Source: an uncultured Aquabacterium sp.
GTDB taxonomy: Bacteria; Pseudomonadota; Gammaproteobacteria; Burkholderiales; Burkholderiaceae_C
Assembly: GCF_947366995.1 (NCBI RefSeq)
Contig: NZ_CANBCC010000021.1
Span: forward strand, 1-56,922
Direction: 5' to 3'
Length of the DNA stretch: 56,922 nucleotides
Part shown: positions 8,046 through 18,945 of the stretch, one piece after another
How the letters are laid out: every line of letters begins with the position of its first letter
Numbering within the stretch: the stretch's first letter is position 1
Position numbers and translations under genes: made by a program
The notes under the pieces: generated by a model
Told to the model about the DNA's origin: nothing
Database searches by the model: none
Seen by the model: only the letters and a program-made list of their open reading frames with translations

Positions 8046-9242
8046 ATGGCTCTCATGTTCACGCGCCGCGCGCTCCTGCAACTGGGCCTGGCTTTGCCGG
8101 GGGCTGCTGCTGCGTCGCGCACGGGTCTTTCTGCGTCCTGGCCGCAATGGGAGGCCTACGCCGCAGCGTTCATCCAGCGCGACGGCCGGGTGATCGATGA
8201 CCAGCACGCCACACGATACACAACATCGGAAGGACAGGCCTACAGCCTGTTTTTTGCGCTGGTGGCGGGGGATCGGACCCGGTTCGAGACCTTGCTCGAC
8301 TGGACGCGGGACCACCTGGCGGGGGGCGACCTGGGCGCCCGCCTGCCGGGCTGGCGGTGGGGCCGCCACGACGATGGGCAATGGGGGCTGGTGGATGCGA
8401 ACGCGGCAAGCGATGCAGACCTCTGGTTGGCCTACGCGCTGCTGGAAGCCGGCCGGCTGTGGCGCGAGCCAGGGTGGCGCCGCCTGGGGCGCCGTGTGCT
8501 CGCGCTGAGCGGCGAGGCAGAGGTCGTCCGGGCGGGCGGCCTGACGGTCCTCCTGCCCGGGCCGCTGGGCTTCCGGCTGGATGAGGACACCGTGCGGCTC
8601 AACCCCAGCTACCTCGTGCTTCCGCAACTGCGGCGCTTTGCGGCCGAGCAGCCTGATGGACCGTGGCGCGATCTGGCATTCGATACGGTGCGCTGCGTGC
8701 AGGGCGCGGCACCACGGGGTCTGGCCCCGGATTGGGTGCGCTTGCGCGCCGGGCGCTGGCTGCCGGACAGCACCGCCCCCGATGTCGGCAGCTATGACGC
8801 CATTCGCTGCTACCTTTGGGCGGGGCTGACGCATGCAGGCGACCCACTGCGGGCGCCGTTGCTGGCCTCGCTGCGAGGGATGGCGGGCGTGATCCGGGCA
8901 CGAGGTGGCGTGCCGCCTCAGCACGTGAACGTACGCGATGGCACAGGCAGCGGGACCGCGCCCTCCGGCTTTGCGGCAGCGCTGCTGCCCTGCTTTCATG
9001 CGCTGGGCGACGCAGCTCAGGCGCAGGCGATGGCGGCCATTGTGAACGCCGCGCGGACGGCCAGACAGGGGCCGGCGGGTGCGCTGCCTGATGCGGTGGC
9101 ACCATCTGCCCGATTGCTGGCGCAGCCGGAGCAGCCGCCCACCTACTACGACCAGGTGCTGGCCTTGTTCGGTACGGGCTTCATGGCACGCCGCTATGGC
9201 TTCCGAGCCGATGGCAGCTTGTGGACCGTTTGGCGGTCGTGA
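8046..9242 (+). CDS. bcsZ: Cellulase BcsZ (GH8 endo-beta-1,4-glucanase)
   Basis: A 398-residue exported glycoside hydrolase family 8 enzyme that trims cellulose in the periplasm during synthesis. It opens with a signal peptide (FTRRALLQLGLALPGAAAA). The acid residue lies in TSEGQAYS (E62, equivalent to E. coli BcsZ E55) and the second catalytic Asp in SYDAIR (D251, equivalent to D243); DANAASDADLWLAYAL is another GH8 hallmark. It is convergent with bcsS, with three bases between the stops. This is unusual, because bcsZ normally lies inside the bcsAB operon on the same strand. The N-terminal MALMF may instead start at the second Met. Confidence 0.92.
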   Translation: MALMFTRRALLQLGLALPGAAAASRTGLSASWPQWEAYAAAFIQRDGRVIDDQHATRYTTSEGQAYSLFFALVAGDRTRFETLLDWTRDHLAGGDLGARLPGWRWGRHDDGQWGLVDANAASDADLWLAYALLEAGRLWREPGWRRLGRRVLALSGEAEVVRAGGLTVLLPGPLGFRLDEDTVRLNPSYLVLPQLRRFAAEQPDGPWRDLAFDTVRCVQGAAPRGLAPDWVRLRAGRWLPDSTAPDVGSYDAIRCYLWAGLTHAGDPLRAPLLASLRGMAGVIRARGGVPPQHVNVRDGTGSGTAPSGFAAALLPCFHALGDAAQAQAMAAIVNAARTARQGPAGALPDAVAPSARLLAQPEQPPTYYDQVLALFGTGFMARRYGFRADGSLWTVWRS

Positions 9243-9245
9243 GCA

Positions 9246-9971
9246 TCAGGGCACCCACGACATGCCAAAGGTGAGGTAAGTCCCCGTGCGGCCGTCCCGG
9301 TCTCGCTGCTGGCCTGCGCTGAACGTGGTCTGGACCCCGTGATCCCAGTTGCGCCCGATCACCACACCAGCAGCGGCATCGGCATAGCGCCGTCCTGCCT
9401 GGTAGGCCGCTTCTGCCCCGGCCACCCAGGCGCCACCGACCGGTCGGTGGCCTCTCAGTCGGACATGGTGGTCGCGGGGCCCCAGGCTGTACGCCGCTCT
9501 GGCTTCGAGCGTCCAGCCATCCGCAAGCTGTTGAATCAGCGCCGCCTGCGGCGACACCGAAGCCCGGGTGCCTTCCACGCTGTCGTCGAGCCCTTGGGGG
9601 TCGAGCCGGCTGTGCCGCGCGCCCACGGCCAGCGCCAGTTCGATCTGGCTTGATCCGGTCGACCATGCATGGCCGCGCGCGAACTCGATGCCGGGTGCAT
9701 GCGCGTGCACTCGAACGCGCTGCCCGTTCTGCTCGGTGTCATAGCGATAGCGCAGCATGCTGACCACAGCCCGCGAGAAGGGCCCGCTGCCGAGCAGCTG
9801 CCCGGCATCGAAGCGCACCGCGCCAGCGTAGGTGTAAGCGCTGCTGCCCGAGAACTGTGCGCCCCCGAAGGCCAGCCACGGTGCCTCTGCTGTCGCGGCA
9901 GACTGGGCCCGGGCTTCAGGGCTGCCCGCAGCAATGGCGGGGGCGATCAGTGCAAGCACCAGCTTGTTCAT
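9246..9971 (-). CDS. bcsS: Cellulose biosynthesis protein BcsS (outer-membrane beta-barrel-like)
   Basis: A 241-residue exported protein with a signal peptide ending near ARAQ and many alternating beta-strands ending in aromatic residues (GWTLEARAAYSL, GTYLTFGMSWVP). Its opening WLAFGGAQFSGSSAYTYAGAV and the RYRYD segment fit the BcsS family of cellulose operons. Such a protein may help pass cellulose across the outer membrane where a BcsC-type channel is absent, but that role is inference. Its ATG overlaps the bcsB stop by four bases (ATGA), so the two are translationally coupled. The BcsS assignment is from pattern recognition, not a search. Confidence 0.72.
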   Translation of the reverse strand: MNKLVLALIAPAIAAGSPEARAQSAATAEAPWLAFGGAQFSGSSAYTYAGAVRFDAGQLLGSGPFSRAVVSMLRYRYDTEQNGQRVRVHAHAPGIEFARGHAWSTGSSQIELALAVGARHSRLDPQGLDDSVEGTRASVSPQAALIQQLADGWTLEARAAYSLGPRDHHVRLRGHRPVGGAWVAGAEAAYQAGRRYADAAAGVVIGRNWDHGVQTTFSAGQQRDRDGRTGTYLTFGMSWVP

Positions 9972-12208
9972 GAGCGGGCTCCATCGTCCCGACGCTGCGC
10001 CGGCTGGGGCGGCAGGTGCCGCCGGCGGTAGATGTCCAGCGCCTTGCGGGTGAACCAGACGAGCAGGGCCAGCAGGACGATGAGGAGGAAAAGCGAGGTC
10101 CACGGGTACTGCGAGATCCAGAGGCCCAGCCCCCCGCGCAGCGAGTACGCCGTGAACGGCGCATCTTCCGCGGAATGCGTCTGCACCGTCTCTTCACCGG
10201 GGCGCCACGTGGCGCGGTCGCCTTTCAGCTGGCTCCATGGCCCGTGTGCGACCAGGGTGCCAATGGCAGCTTCGAGCGTGGCGGGCGTGGGCGCCGTGAA
10301 CACCGTCATGGGGGCGTCGCGCACCAGGGCCGTGGCCGCAAGCGCACGGTTGCTGGGGCCGGGCCGCAACGTCACACCGGCCGACAGCACCGAAGGGGCG
10401 GCGTCGAAGTCCTCGATGTGGCGCCTGAGCGCCTGGAGGGTGTCGCCGCCTTCGAGCACGGCCACCGACGACGACTGGATCAAGGGGACCGCATCGACCA
10501 GTTCGCCCTCCGAGCCGATGCCGGCCGCATCGCGGACAGCGGCGGGGAGCTGTCCCAGCGCCCCGACCCAGATGCCGTGCCGGACGCCCTCGACGGGCCC
10601 GATGGCCATCTGCGTGCGCAGCAGCGGCCCCTTGAACACCTGCGTGAGCTTGGCCATCAGCGTCATGGCGGCCCCCACCGTGGCGTCGTCTCCGGCAGCG
10701 AGTTGGACCGCCATGCCGACGCCAACCGGTGCGCCGGGCGTGGGGCGCCCGCTTTGTGCAAGCAGCGCCAGATCTGGCCGACGCATGGGGCTGCCGCCAA
10801 AGGTCTGGATGGTGCTGTCGTCGTAAACCGTGACCGCCAGATTGCCGGGAAAGAACGGCTGGCACTCTCCCCCGCGGGTTTGCGGGACGAGAGCCGGCTC
10901 GAAACTCAGCGTGTTCCAGCCCGGGCGCAAGGCCCCTGCGGGCAGGCTGACCGCGTAGTTGTCATAGCTGCCGCCTGCGGGTTCGCTCAAGGGGATGGAG
11001 CCATGCACCACCCCATTGGCCACGATGTTCAAGGCCGATTGGGGCGCCATGCCCGCGGTGTAGCTGGCATGGACGCGCGTCTGGATGCGACCCTGCCAGG
11101 CGTCGTGCCACAAGCGAAGCGTGGTGCCACCGCTCTGCAGGCCCTTCAACGTGGCGGTGCGGTAGCCCAGCGCGCTCAAGGGATAAGCCTGGGTCGAGGG
11201 CTTCAGCGAGGCCGCCACCCCGGTGACGGAGCCGAGGGGCGGCATCCGGATCGAGGCCACCGCAGCCCAGGGCGTGTCGGGCCAGGGCATGGCCGGCATG
11301 GCAAACGCGGCGGCCGCCAGCCGCAGGTCCTGTTCCGTTTCTGCTGCAAAGACCACCATGAAGCGGGTGTCATCGCCGGGCACGTGCTGCAGCGACACGA
11401 TGGGGCCCCGGTTGCGGGGCACGTTCGGGGGCAGGACGCTGGCCAGATCGGCAAAGCGCCCGGCCACGATGATGCCCGGTGCGTCGGCGGGCAGACTGGT
11501 GGCCAGTGAGGCAAGGCCCGGCGGCAGGCGTCCGGTGCGCAGCTGAACCGGGACGTAGTCGAGGCGCTGGCCCACGCCTTGCGCCACGAGGTTGAGCGCC
11601 GTGAGCATCTCGGCGCTTGCAGGGCGAGGGGTCAGCACAGGCAGTACGACGCGAGGCGCCCAGGTCAGGCGGGAGAACAGGTCTTCCAGTCTGTCCAGCC
11701 GGGTGGGGGGCGCGGTGAGGGTGTGCTTCACCGAGAAGCTGGAACCGGTCAGGTCCACGTCCGTCCAGAGTTCCGGTGCCAGCGGATACTCGCAGCGGTC
11801 CGTGTGGTGCTGAACGGCCTGAAGGCGCACATCGTTGTACCCGTGACGAAGCACATCGGGAGGCACGTCCAGATCGGCCTCAACCCGCGGGGATCGGCCA
11901 TCCAGTGGCACTTGCCCGACGACGTGGCCGTTGACCGACACGGCGAGAGAGCCCGTCGTGAGCGCGGACGAGGCCGTGGCGCGCAGCCGCAGGCGCAGCT
12001 GCTGAACGGTCCAGTTCGGCGGCAGCGGCAGAGACACGCCGGCCTCGCCCTCCACCCCCCGCAATCGCAGCGGCGCAGTCGATCCCATGATGGCTGACAA
12101 GGACATCTGCCGCTCCGTGGGCAAGGGCTCTGCCCGTGCTGTCGTGAGCGCCATCACGCAACTGAGGAGCCCCGCGCCCCACAGCGCACTGCTTCTTGGC
12201 CACCACAT
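9968..12208 (-). CDS. bcsB: Cellulose synthase regulatory subunit BcsB
   Basis: A 746-residue periplasmic subunit that binds BcsA and guides the nascent glucan. It has an N-terminal signal peptide (to about residue 26), repeated jelly-roll carbohydrate-binding and flavodoxin-like regions, including GYNDVRLQAVQHHTDRCEY and the parallel GWNTLSFEPALVPQ in the second half, and a single C-terminal anchor near residues 705-725 (YPWTSLFLLIVLLALLVWF) followed by a basic tail. That tail helix is the part that packs against BcsA in known structures. It follows bcsA by three bases. Length is close to the family norm. Confidence 0.93.
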   Translation of the reverse strand: MWWPRSSALWGAGLLSCVMALTTARAEPLPTERQMSLSAIMGSTAPLRLRGVEGEAGVSLPLPPNWTVQQLRLRLRATASSALTTGSLAVSVNGHVVGQVPLDGRSPRVEADLDVPPDVLRHGYNDVRLQAVQHHTDRCEYPLAPELWTDVDLTGSSFSVKHTLTAPPTRLDRLEDLFSRLTWAPRVVLPVLTPRPASAEMLTALNLVAQGVGQRLDYVPVQLRTGRLPPGLASLATSLPADAPGIIVAGRFADLASVLPPNVPRNRGPIVSLQHVPGDDTRFMVVFAAETEQDLRLAAAAFAMPAMPWPDTPWAAVASIRMPPLGSVTGVAASLKPSTQAYPLSALGYRTATLKGLQSGGTTLRLWHDAWQGRIQTRVHASYTAGMAPQSALNIVANGVVHGSIPLSEPAGGSYDNYAVSLPAGALRPGWNTLSFEPALVPQTRGGECQPFFPGNLAVTVYDDSTIQTFGGSPMRRPDLALLAQSGRPTPGAPVGVGMAVQLAAGDDATVGAAMTLMAKLTQVFKGPLLRTQMAIGPVEGVRHGIWVGALGQLPAAVRDAAGIGSEGELVDAVPLIQSSSVAVLEGGDTLQALRRHIEDFDAAPSVLSAGVTLRPGPSNRALAATALVRDAPMTVFTAPTPATLEAAIGTLVAHGPWSQLKGDRATWRPGEETVQTHSAEDAPFTAYSLRGGLGLWISQYPWTSLFLLIVLLALLVWFTRKALDIYRRRHLPPQPAQRRDDGARS

Positions 12209-12211
12209 GCA

Positions 12212-14512
12212 TCATGCCTTTCCGCGATCCTGACGCGTGCCGTCAGCAAGCGAAGTGCCCGCCTGCGACGGCCGCCTTCGCACGCCGCGCTGCAGGGATT
12301 GCCACCAACGGTGGCCGACGCGCATGAGGTCGGCCTCGACATGCACCAGGTGGTCGATGCCATGGTGCCCGGCGTGCCGGAGCAGCCGCCACACCGATCG
12401 AAGAATCGATTGCCCCCCGTGGCGATGCCGGTTGTTGTCCACCAGAACCGAGCTGGAGCCAAAGGCGATGGAGACGGCCAGTCGTTCATCCTGCAGCGAG
12501 CGGAACCGGTATCGCACGCCCAGTGCCACCAGTCCGTCGGGGCGCACCCGCGCCGCCTGCACCGTGCCTTCCAACTCCACGCCTCGCCCGAGGAACTCGG
12601 CCCACACCGGCAGGCCGATCAACGACTCCACAGGCCGGTTGCCTGTCCATTGCTCAAGTACCAGGCCCGCGCCGGATGCCGAAGCGTCGACAGTCCGGCC
12701 CTGCCATGACTGGCCGTCCAGCAGCACGCCGGCCGACTCCCTGTGCGGCGCGCGCGGCTCGGCACGCAACTGGCGGCGTTCGAGCGTGATGCCCAGTGCG
12801 CCGAGCAGGAGCACCAGGTCGGCCACCGCCCAGAACTGCACGAAGGCGATGCCGCTACGCTGCCAGGTGGCGTCTGCATAGCGCTCGGCGCCCACGATGA
12901 TGGCCATCACCGTGAGGGCCAGCAGGATGTAGAACGGCCAAGCCAGCGCCGAGACGAACTGCTGGTCCAGCACCTCGCCTTTCGGGGTCACCTTGAACGT
13001 CGGGGCCTGCGGCTGACGCAGTACCTTCCACAGCCCGGACACCACGTAGACCGACTGCACCACCTCGTACAGCTGCGACACGAAGGGCCACCGCACGCGG
13101 CCATAGAAAAACTGGGTCGACCACAGCGAGGCCAGCAGCGCCGGCCCGGCATAGGCCAGCAACTGGTCAGCGGTCGTGTCGCACAGCGTGATGCCGAACA
13201 AGAGGTAGACCGGGGGGGCCAGCAGCATGATCAACCGGGATGCCGCAAAGCCCCAGTACACGGCAAAGTTCGTGTAGAGCATGCGCTGCATGAAGCTCAG
13301 CCGCGGCTGCAACCAGGGGTTCTTCAGCAGGAAGATCTGCATCATCCCCTGCCCCCAACGGACGCGCTGCACGATGAAGCCCGAGAAGGTCTCGGGCTGC
13401 AGGCCGGACACCATGGGGCGGTTGTAGTAAGCCGAACGGTAACCGAGCGAAAGGGCATCGAGCGTGGTTTCCGCGTCTTCGGTGATGGTGCGGCCCGAGA
13501 TGCCGCCCAGCTCATCGATCACCGCGCGACGCAGGATGGCCGCGGAGCCACAGAAGAACGACGTGCCCCAGAAGTCGAGACCCGGCTGCATCACGTCGTA
13601 GAACAGCTCGTTCTCTGATGGCGAGGCCTGGTGGGTTTCGAGGTTGCGTTCGATGGGATCCGGGCTGACGAAGTTGTGCGGCGTCTGCAGCACGAAGAGC
13701 TTCGGGTCGGCCAGAAAGAAGCCGACGCACCGGGTCAGGAAGTCCTCCGCGGGAATGTGGTCGCAGTCCAGCACCAGGATCAGCTCACCTCGCGTATGCG
13801 CCAGGGCGCTGTTGATGTTGCCGGCTTTGGCGTTCAGATTGCGGTCCCGCGTCAGGTAGCCCGCCCCGGCCCGCTGGGCCAGCGCCTGCAGCGTGGTGGC
13901 CCGTTCGGCGGCGGCTGCCGCACGAGCGGGGTCGGCGTCATTCAGCTTCTGCGCCGTCCCGCCGTCGTCGAGCAGCCAGACGTGCAGCTTCTCGGCGGGA
14001 TAGCGCAACTGCGTGGCCGCAATGAGCGTCGGGCGCACGATCAGCGGGTCTTCGTTGTAGGTCGGGATGTAGACGTCGACGTGGGGCCACGTTGCGGTGT
14101 CCGAAGGAAGCGGGACGGAACGCCGGTAGAACGGCTCGCTGTTGATGACGAAGCCGAAGAGCGTGTTGATGAAGCTCCACCCCTCCGCCAGAAAGAGCAG
14201 GAGTCCGCACACCATGGACAGCAGCCCGTACTGAAGGGGCAGTGACTCGAACGCGCGCCACTGCATGTAGCGAAGAAACAGGAACGTGCTGACCGCGATG
14301 ACCGTCAGACGCAGCAAGGACTTCATCCGCAGGGTCCGGGCCCGTCCCGAGAGGCTCACCGCCAGCATGAGCACACCGAGCAAGGGCGCGGCCAGGAGAA
14401 GCTGCGCGCCATGTGCCAAGGGGAGAGTCGCCACGGCGGTAAAAATTGCACCCAGCATCACCCAGGCGCCCAGCGTCGCCAGATCTCGGTGCGGGGAAGG
14501 AGCAGCGGCCAT
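12212..14512 (-). CDS. bcsA: Cellulose synthase catalytic subunit BcsA (UDP-forming)
   Basis: A 766-residue inner-membrane GT2 enzyme polymerising UDP-glucose into beta-1,4-glucan. The D,D,D,QxxRW residues are all present: LDDGG (182-184), LDCDH (249-251), TEDAE (344-346) and QRVRW (382-386). Membrane helices flank the catalytic domain. A C-terminal PilZ domain carries RRQLR (R579 and R583) and DASASG (609-614), the RxxxR and D/NxSxxG motifs that bind cyclic di-GMP, so synthesis should be c-di-GMP activated. The last 60 residues, after PilZ, are basic and likely disordered. It heads bcsA-bcsB-bcsS and diverges from katG. No bcsC, bcsD or bcsQ is nearby. Confidence 0.95.
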   Translation of the reverse strand: MAAAPSPHRDLATLGAWVMLGAIFTAVATLPLAHGAQLLLAAPLLGVLMLAVSLSGRARTLRMKSLLRLTVIAVSTFLFLRYMQWRAFESLPLQYGLLSMVCGLLLFLAEGWSFINTLFGFVINSEPFYRRSVPLPSDTATWPHVDVYIPTYNEDPLIVRPTLIAATQLRYPAEKLHVWLLDDGGTAQKLNDADPARAAAAAERATTLQALAQRAGAGYLTRDRNLNAKAGNINSALAHTRGELILVLDCDHIPAEDFLTRCVGFFLADPKLFVLQTPHNFVSPDPIERNLETHQASPSENELFYDVMQPGLDFWGTSFFCGSAAILRRAVIDELGGISGRTITEDAETTLDALSLGYRSAYYNRPMVSGLQPETFSGFIVQRVRWGQGMMQIFLLKNPWLQPRLSFMQRMLYTNFAVYWGFAASRLIMLLAPPVYLLFGITLCDTTADQLLAYAGPALLASLWSTQFFYGRVRWPFVSQLYEVVQSVYVVSGLWKVLRQPQAPTFKVTPKGEVLDQQFVSALAWPFYILLALTVMAIIVGAERYADATWQRSGIAFVQFWAVADLVLLLGALGITLERRQLRAEPRAPHRESAGVLLDGQSWQGRTVDASASGAGLVLEQWTGNRPVESLIGLPVWAEFLGRGVELEGTVQAARVRPDGLVALGVRYRFRSLQDERLAVSIAFGSSSVLVDNNRHRHGGQSILRSVWRLLRHAGHHGIDHLVHVEADLMRVGHRWWQSLQRGVRRRPSQAGTSLADGTRQDRGKA

Positions 14513-14551
14513 CGGCCGGCTCGAGCAGCCGCTGTGCCCGGCTGCGCGTCG

Positions 14552-16854
<2,303 letters not shown>

Positions 16855-16953
16855 CCGCTCTGGCCCGATGAGGGCCGGATCGGGTGACGTGCCGCGCAGG
16901 CGGAACCTGCCTAACATAGCGGCTCTCTTGCCGCTTGATGTGCCTGATCGCCC

Positions 16954-17712
16954 ATGTCCCGACTTCTCTCCGAACTGCGCCGTCTGTATGGCCTCGATGC
17001 AGGACCGGCCTCTGCCACGACCCCCACGCTCATCGACGCCGAAGGGCGTACCCGCACGCTGGTGATCGAGCTGGCACGGCCCGCGGACTGGGGTGCGCTC
17101 GCCCGGCTCTGGGAAGGCCTGCAGGCCGATCTGGATTGGCCCGCCCCGTCGATCGCGATCAATGGCCGGGACGGCTTTCAGCTGTGGGTGTCACTCGCAG
17201 AGCCGGTGACGGCCGCGCAGGCCGGGGCCTTGCTTGCTGCGCTGGTGGCGCGCTACCTGGCCGACGTGCCCGCGCAGCGGGTGGCCCAGTGGCCCGGTCG
17301 TGCAGAAAGCGGCGTGGCCTGGCGCCATGTGGATCTGGTGCCTCGCGAGCATCCCGGCGGGCAGTGGTCGGCCTTTGTCTCTCCGGGGCTGGCCCCCGTG
17401 TTTGCCGACACACCGTGGCTCGACATCCCGCCCGGCGAGGACGGCCAGGCCGATCTGTTGAGTGGCCTGAAGTCGGTCGGCGGGGAGCAACTCCGTGAGG
17501 CGGTGGCGTCCCTCGGGGGCGAACGTCGTGAGGACGCGGCCGCTCAGGCGGTTCAACCCGCTGGGTCTCCGGATCGCGCCCCTGCTGCATCGGGCCCGCA
17601 GAGCGAACCGCATCGCTTTCTGCTGCAGGTGATGAATGACGAGCGGGTCGACATGGCGCTGCGCATCGAGGCGGCGAAGGCCTTGCTGCCCTACGCGGCG
17701 AACGGCGTGTGA
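16954..17712 (+). CDS. Conserved hypothetical protein
   Basis: A 252-residue protein of unknown function. The N-terminal two thirds look like a compact mixed alpha/beta domain (residues about 1-160) and contain no recognised catalytic motif. A Gln/Ala/Pro-rich linker (about 165-220) follows, then a short helical tail FLLQVMNDERVDMALRIEAAKALLPY. That tail resembles a segment seen near the C-terminus of some phage terminase small subunits, but nothing else supports a phage origin. It converges with the ModE-like regulator (9 bp between stops). Confidence 0.75.
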   Translation: MSRLLSELRRLYGLDAGPASATTPTLIDAEGRTRTLVIELARPADWGALARLWEGLQADLDWPAPSIAINGRDGFQLWVSLAEPVTAAQAGALLAALVARYLADVPAQRVAQWPGRAESGVAWRHVDLVPREHPGGQWSAFVSPGLAPVFADTPWLDIPPGEDGQADLLSGLKSVGGEQLREAVASLGGERREDAAAQAVQPAGSPDRAPAASGPQSEPHRFLLQVMNDERVDMALRIEAAKALLPYAANGV

Positions 17713-17721
17713 CGCGACCGG

Positions 17722-18801
17722 TCAGACCGGCCAGCCACGGAACGCCTCGCAGGCTGGCTCGACCTTGCCGCACAACTCCGGCCGGTAGCCCTCCAGCGCC
17801 TGAAACGCCGCCTGGCAGGCCGGCGATCGCAGCATGCCCAGCAGCCGCTGTGCGCCCTTGGTTTCCAGCGTACTGGCCGACATGAGCAGGCCGTAGCGCT
17901 CGGTCTGCACCGGGATGAACTCCAGGCCAAACCGGCGCGCCGAGGTTTCGACCCCGAAGCCCGCATCGGCCATGTGACTGGCCACGTGGGCGGCCACGGC
18001 CGAATGCGTGTGCTCGCCCGGCGTGCCATCGGCCAGCGGGGCCGGGTCCAGCCCTTCGGTGCGCAGCAGCGTCTCCAGCAGGAGGCGCGTGCCCGAACCC
18101 GGCGCACGGGCCACAAAGCGGACTTCGGGTCGCAACAGGTCGGCCAGCCGGTCGATGTGCAGCGGGTTGCCGGGCTTCACCATCAGGCCTTGCCGGCGGG
18201 TCACCATGTGAACGTAGATCGAACCGGGCGCGAGCCATCGGCCGTATTCACGCAGCACCTCGCCTTGCACCGGGCCGGTGGGCAGGTGCAGGCTGGCCAC
18301 ATCGGCCGATCCCCCGTTCAGCGCGGCCAGCGCCTGGCTGCTGTCGGTGTAACGCCAGTCCATCGGCTCACCGGCGTCGCGCAGCAGGCGCTGCAGCGTC
18401 TCGATGGCAAAGCCGTGGCTGGCACACACGCGCAGTGGGCGCTCGGCATCGCGCAGCACGCGGTGCAGCTCGGCCTGAAGCTCGAACGCCAGGCTGTCGA
18501 GCTGTGGCCGCAAACGGGCCTCGAAGCGCCGCTGCGCCCACACCAGGGCCTGACCGAGTGGTGTCAGCTCAGATCCCTTGCCGCGCGCCATCACCACCAG
18601 CGGCGCGCCCATGGCGGCCTCGGCCTCGCGCACCAGCTCCCACGTGTGGCGGTACGACGCGCCGTGTGCCTTGCAGGCGGCCGAGAGGCTGCCGTGTGCC
18701 TGGATCGCCAGCAACCAGGTCATCACTCGGGGCGGCAACGGCGCGCCGCCGGGGCCGGTCACCTGCCAGGCTGGGTCGATGTGAACGTGCAGAGGCTTCA
18801 T
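17722..18801 (-). CDS. ModE-like transcriptional regulator with a periplasmic-binding-protein-like sensor domain
   Basis: A 359-residue regulator. Residues about 1-115 form a ModE/LysR-type winged helix (LLAIQAHGSLSAACKAHGASYRHTWELVREAEAAMGAPLV). The rest is a substrate-binding fold of the PBP_like type, with GSADVASLHLP and RFVARAPGSGTRLLLETLL typical of oxyanion-binding lobes. Such proteins are thought to sense molybdate, tungstate or a related ligand. Divergence from a molybdopterin oxidoreductase plus fdhD fits control of that unit. ATG at 18801 is used; an in-frame ATG at 18810 adds three residues. A strong palindrome covers this start, suggesting autoregulation. Confidence 0.8.
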   Translation of the reverse strand: MKPLHVHIDPAWQVTGPGGAPLPPRVMTWLLAIQAHGSLSAACKAHGASYRHTWELVREAEAAMGAPLVVMARGKGSELTPLGQALVWAQRRFEARLRPQLDSLAFELQAELHRVLRDAERPLRVCASHGFAIETLQRLLRDAGEPMDWRYTDSSQALAALNGGSADVASLHLPTGPVQGEVLREYGRWLAPGSIYVHMVTRRQGLMVKPGNPLHIDRLADLLRPEVRFVARAPGSGTRLLLETLLRTEGLDPAPLADGTPGEHTHSAVAAHVASHMADAGFGVETSARRFGLEFIPVQTERYGLLMSASTLETKGAQRLLGMLRSPACQAAFQALEGYRPELCGKVEPACEAFRGWPV

Positions 18802-18820
18802 ATGCTGCATGCGGCATATG
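18799..18820. promoter_or_regulatory. 22-bp near-perfect palindrome, likely operator of the ModE-like regulator
   Basis: The sequence runs CATATGC, then an eight-base centre containing GCATGC, then GCATATG; 20 of its 22 positions match the reverse complement. Its left end contains the regulator's start codon, and it lies about 125 bp upstream of the oxidoreductase start. Position and symmetry fit a dimeric-regulator site that represses the regulator and controls the divergent gene. The assignment to this regulator is inference. Confidence 0.55.
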
Positions 18821-18945
18821 TTATCGGCTGTCGGCAGCTTATTGCCACAGCCGGGCGGCTTCTCTACATTGCGGCTGATGGATGGCGGCCTCGCTGCCAG
18901 GCGGAGGAACATGCCTGTTCTGGCATAAACATAGCGAGCGCACCG

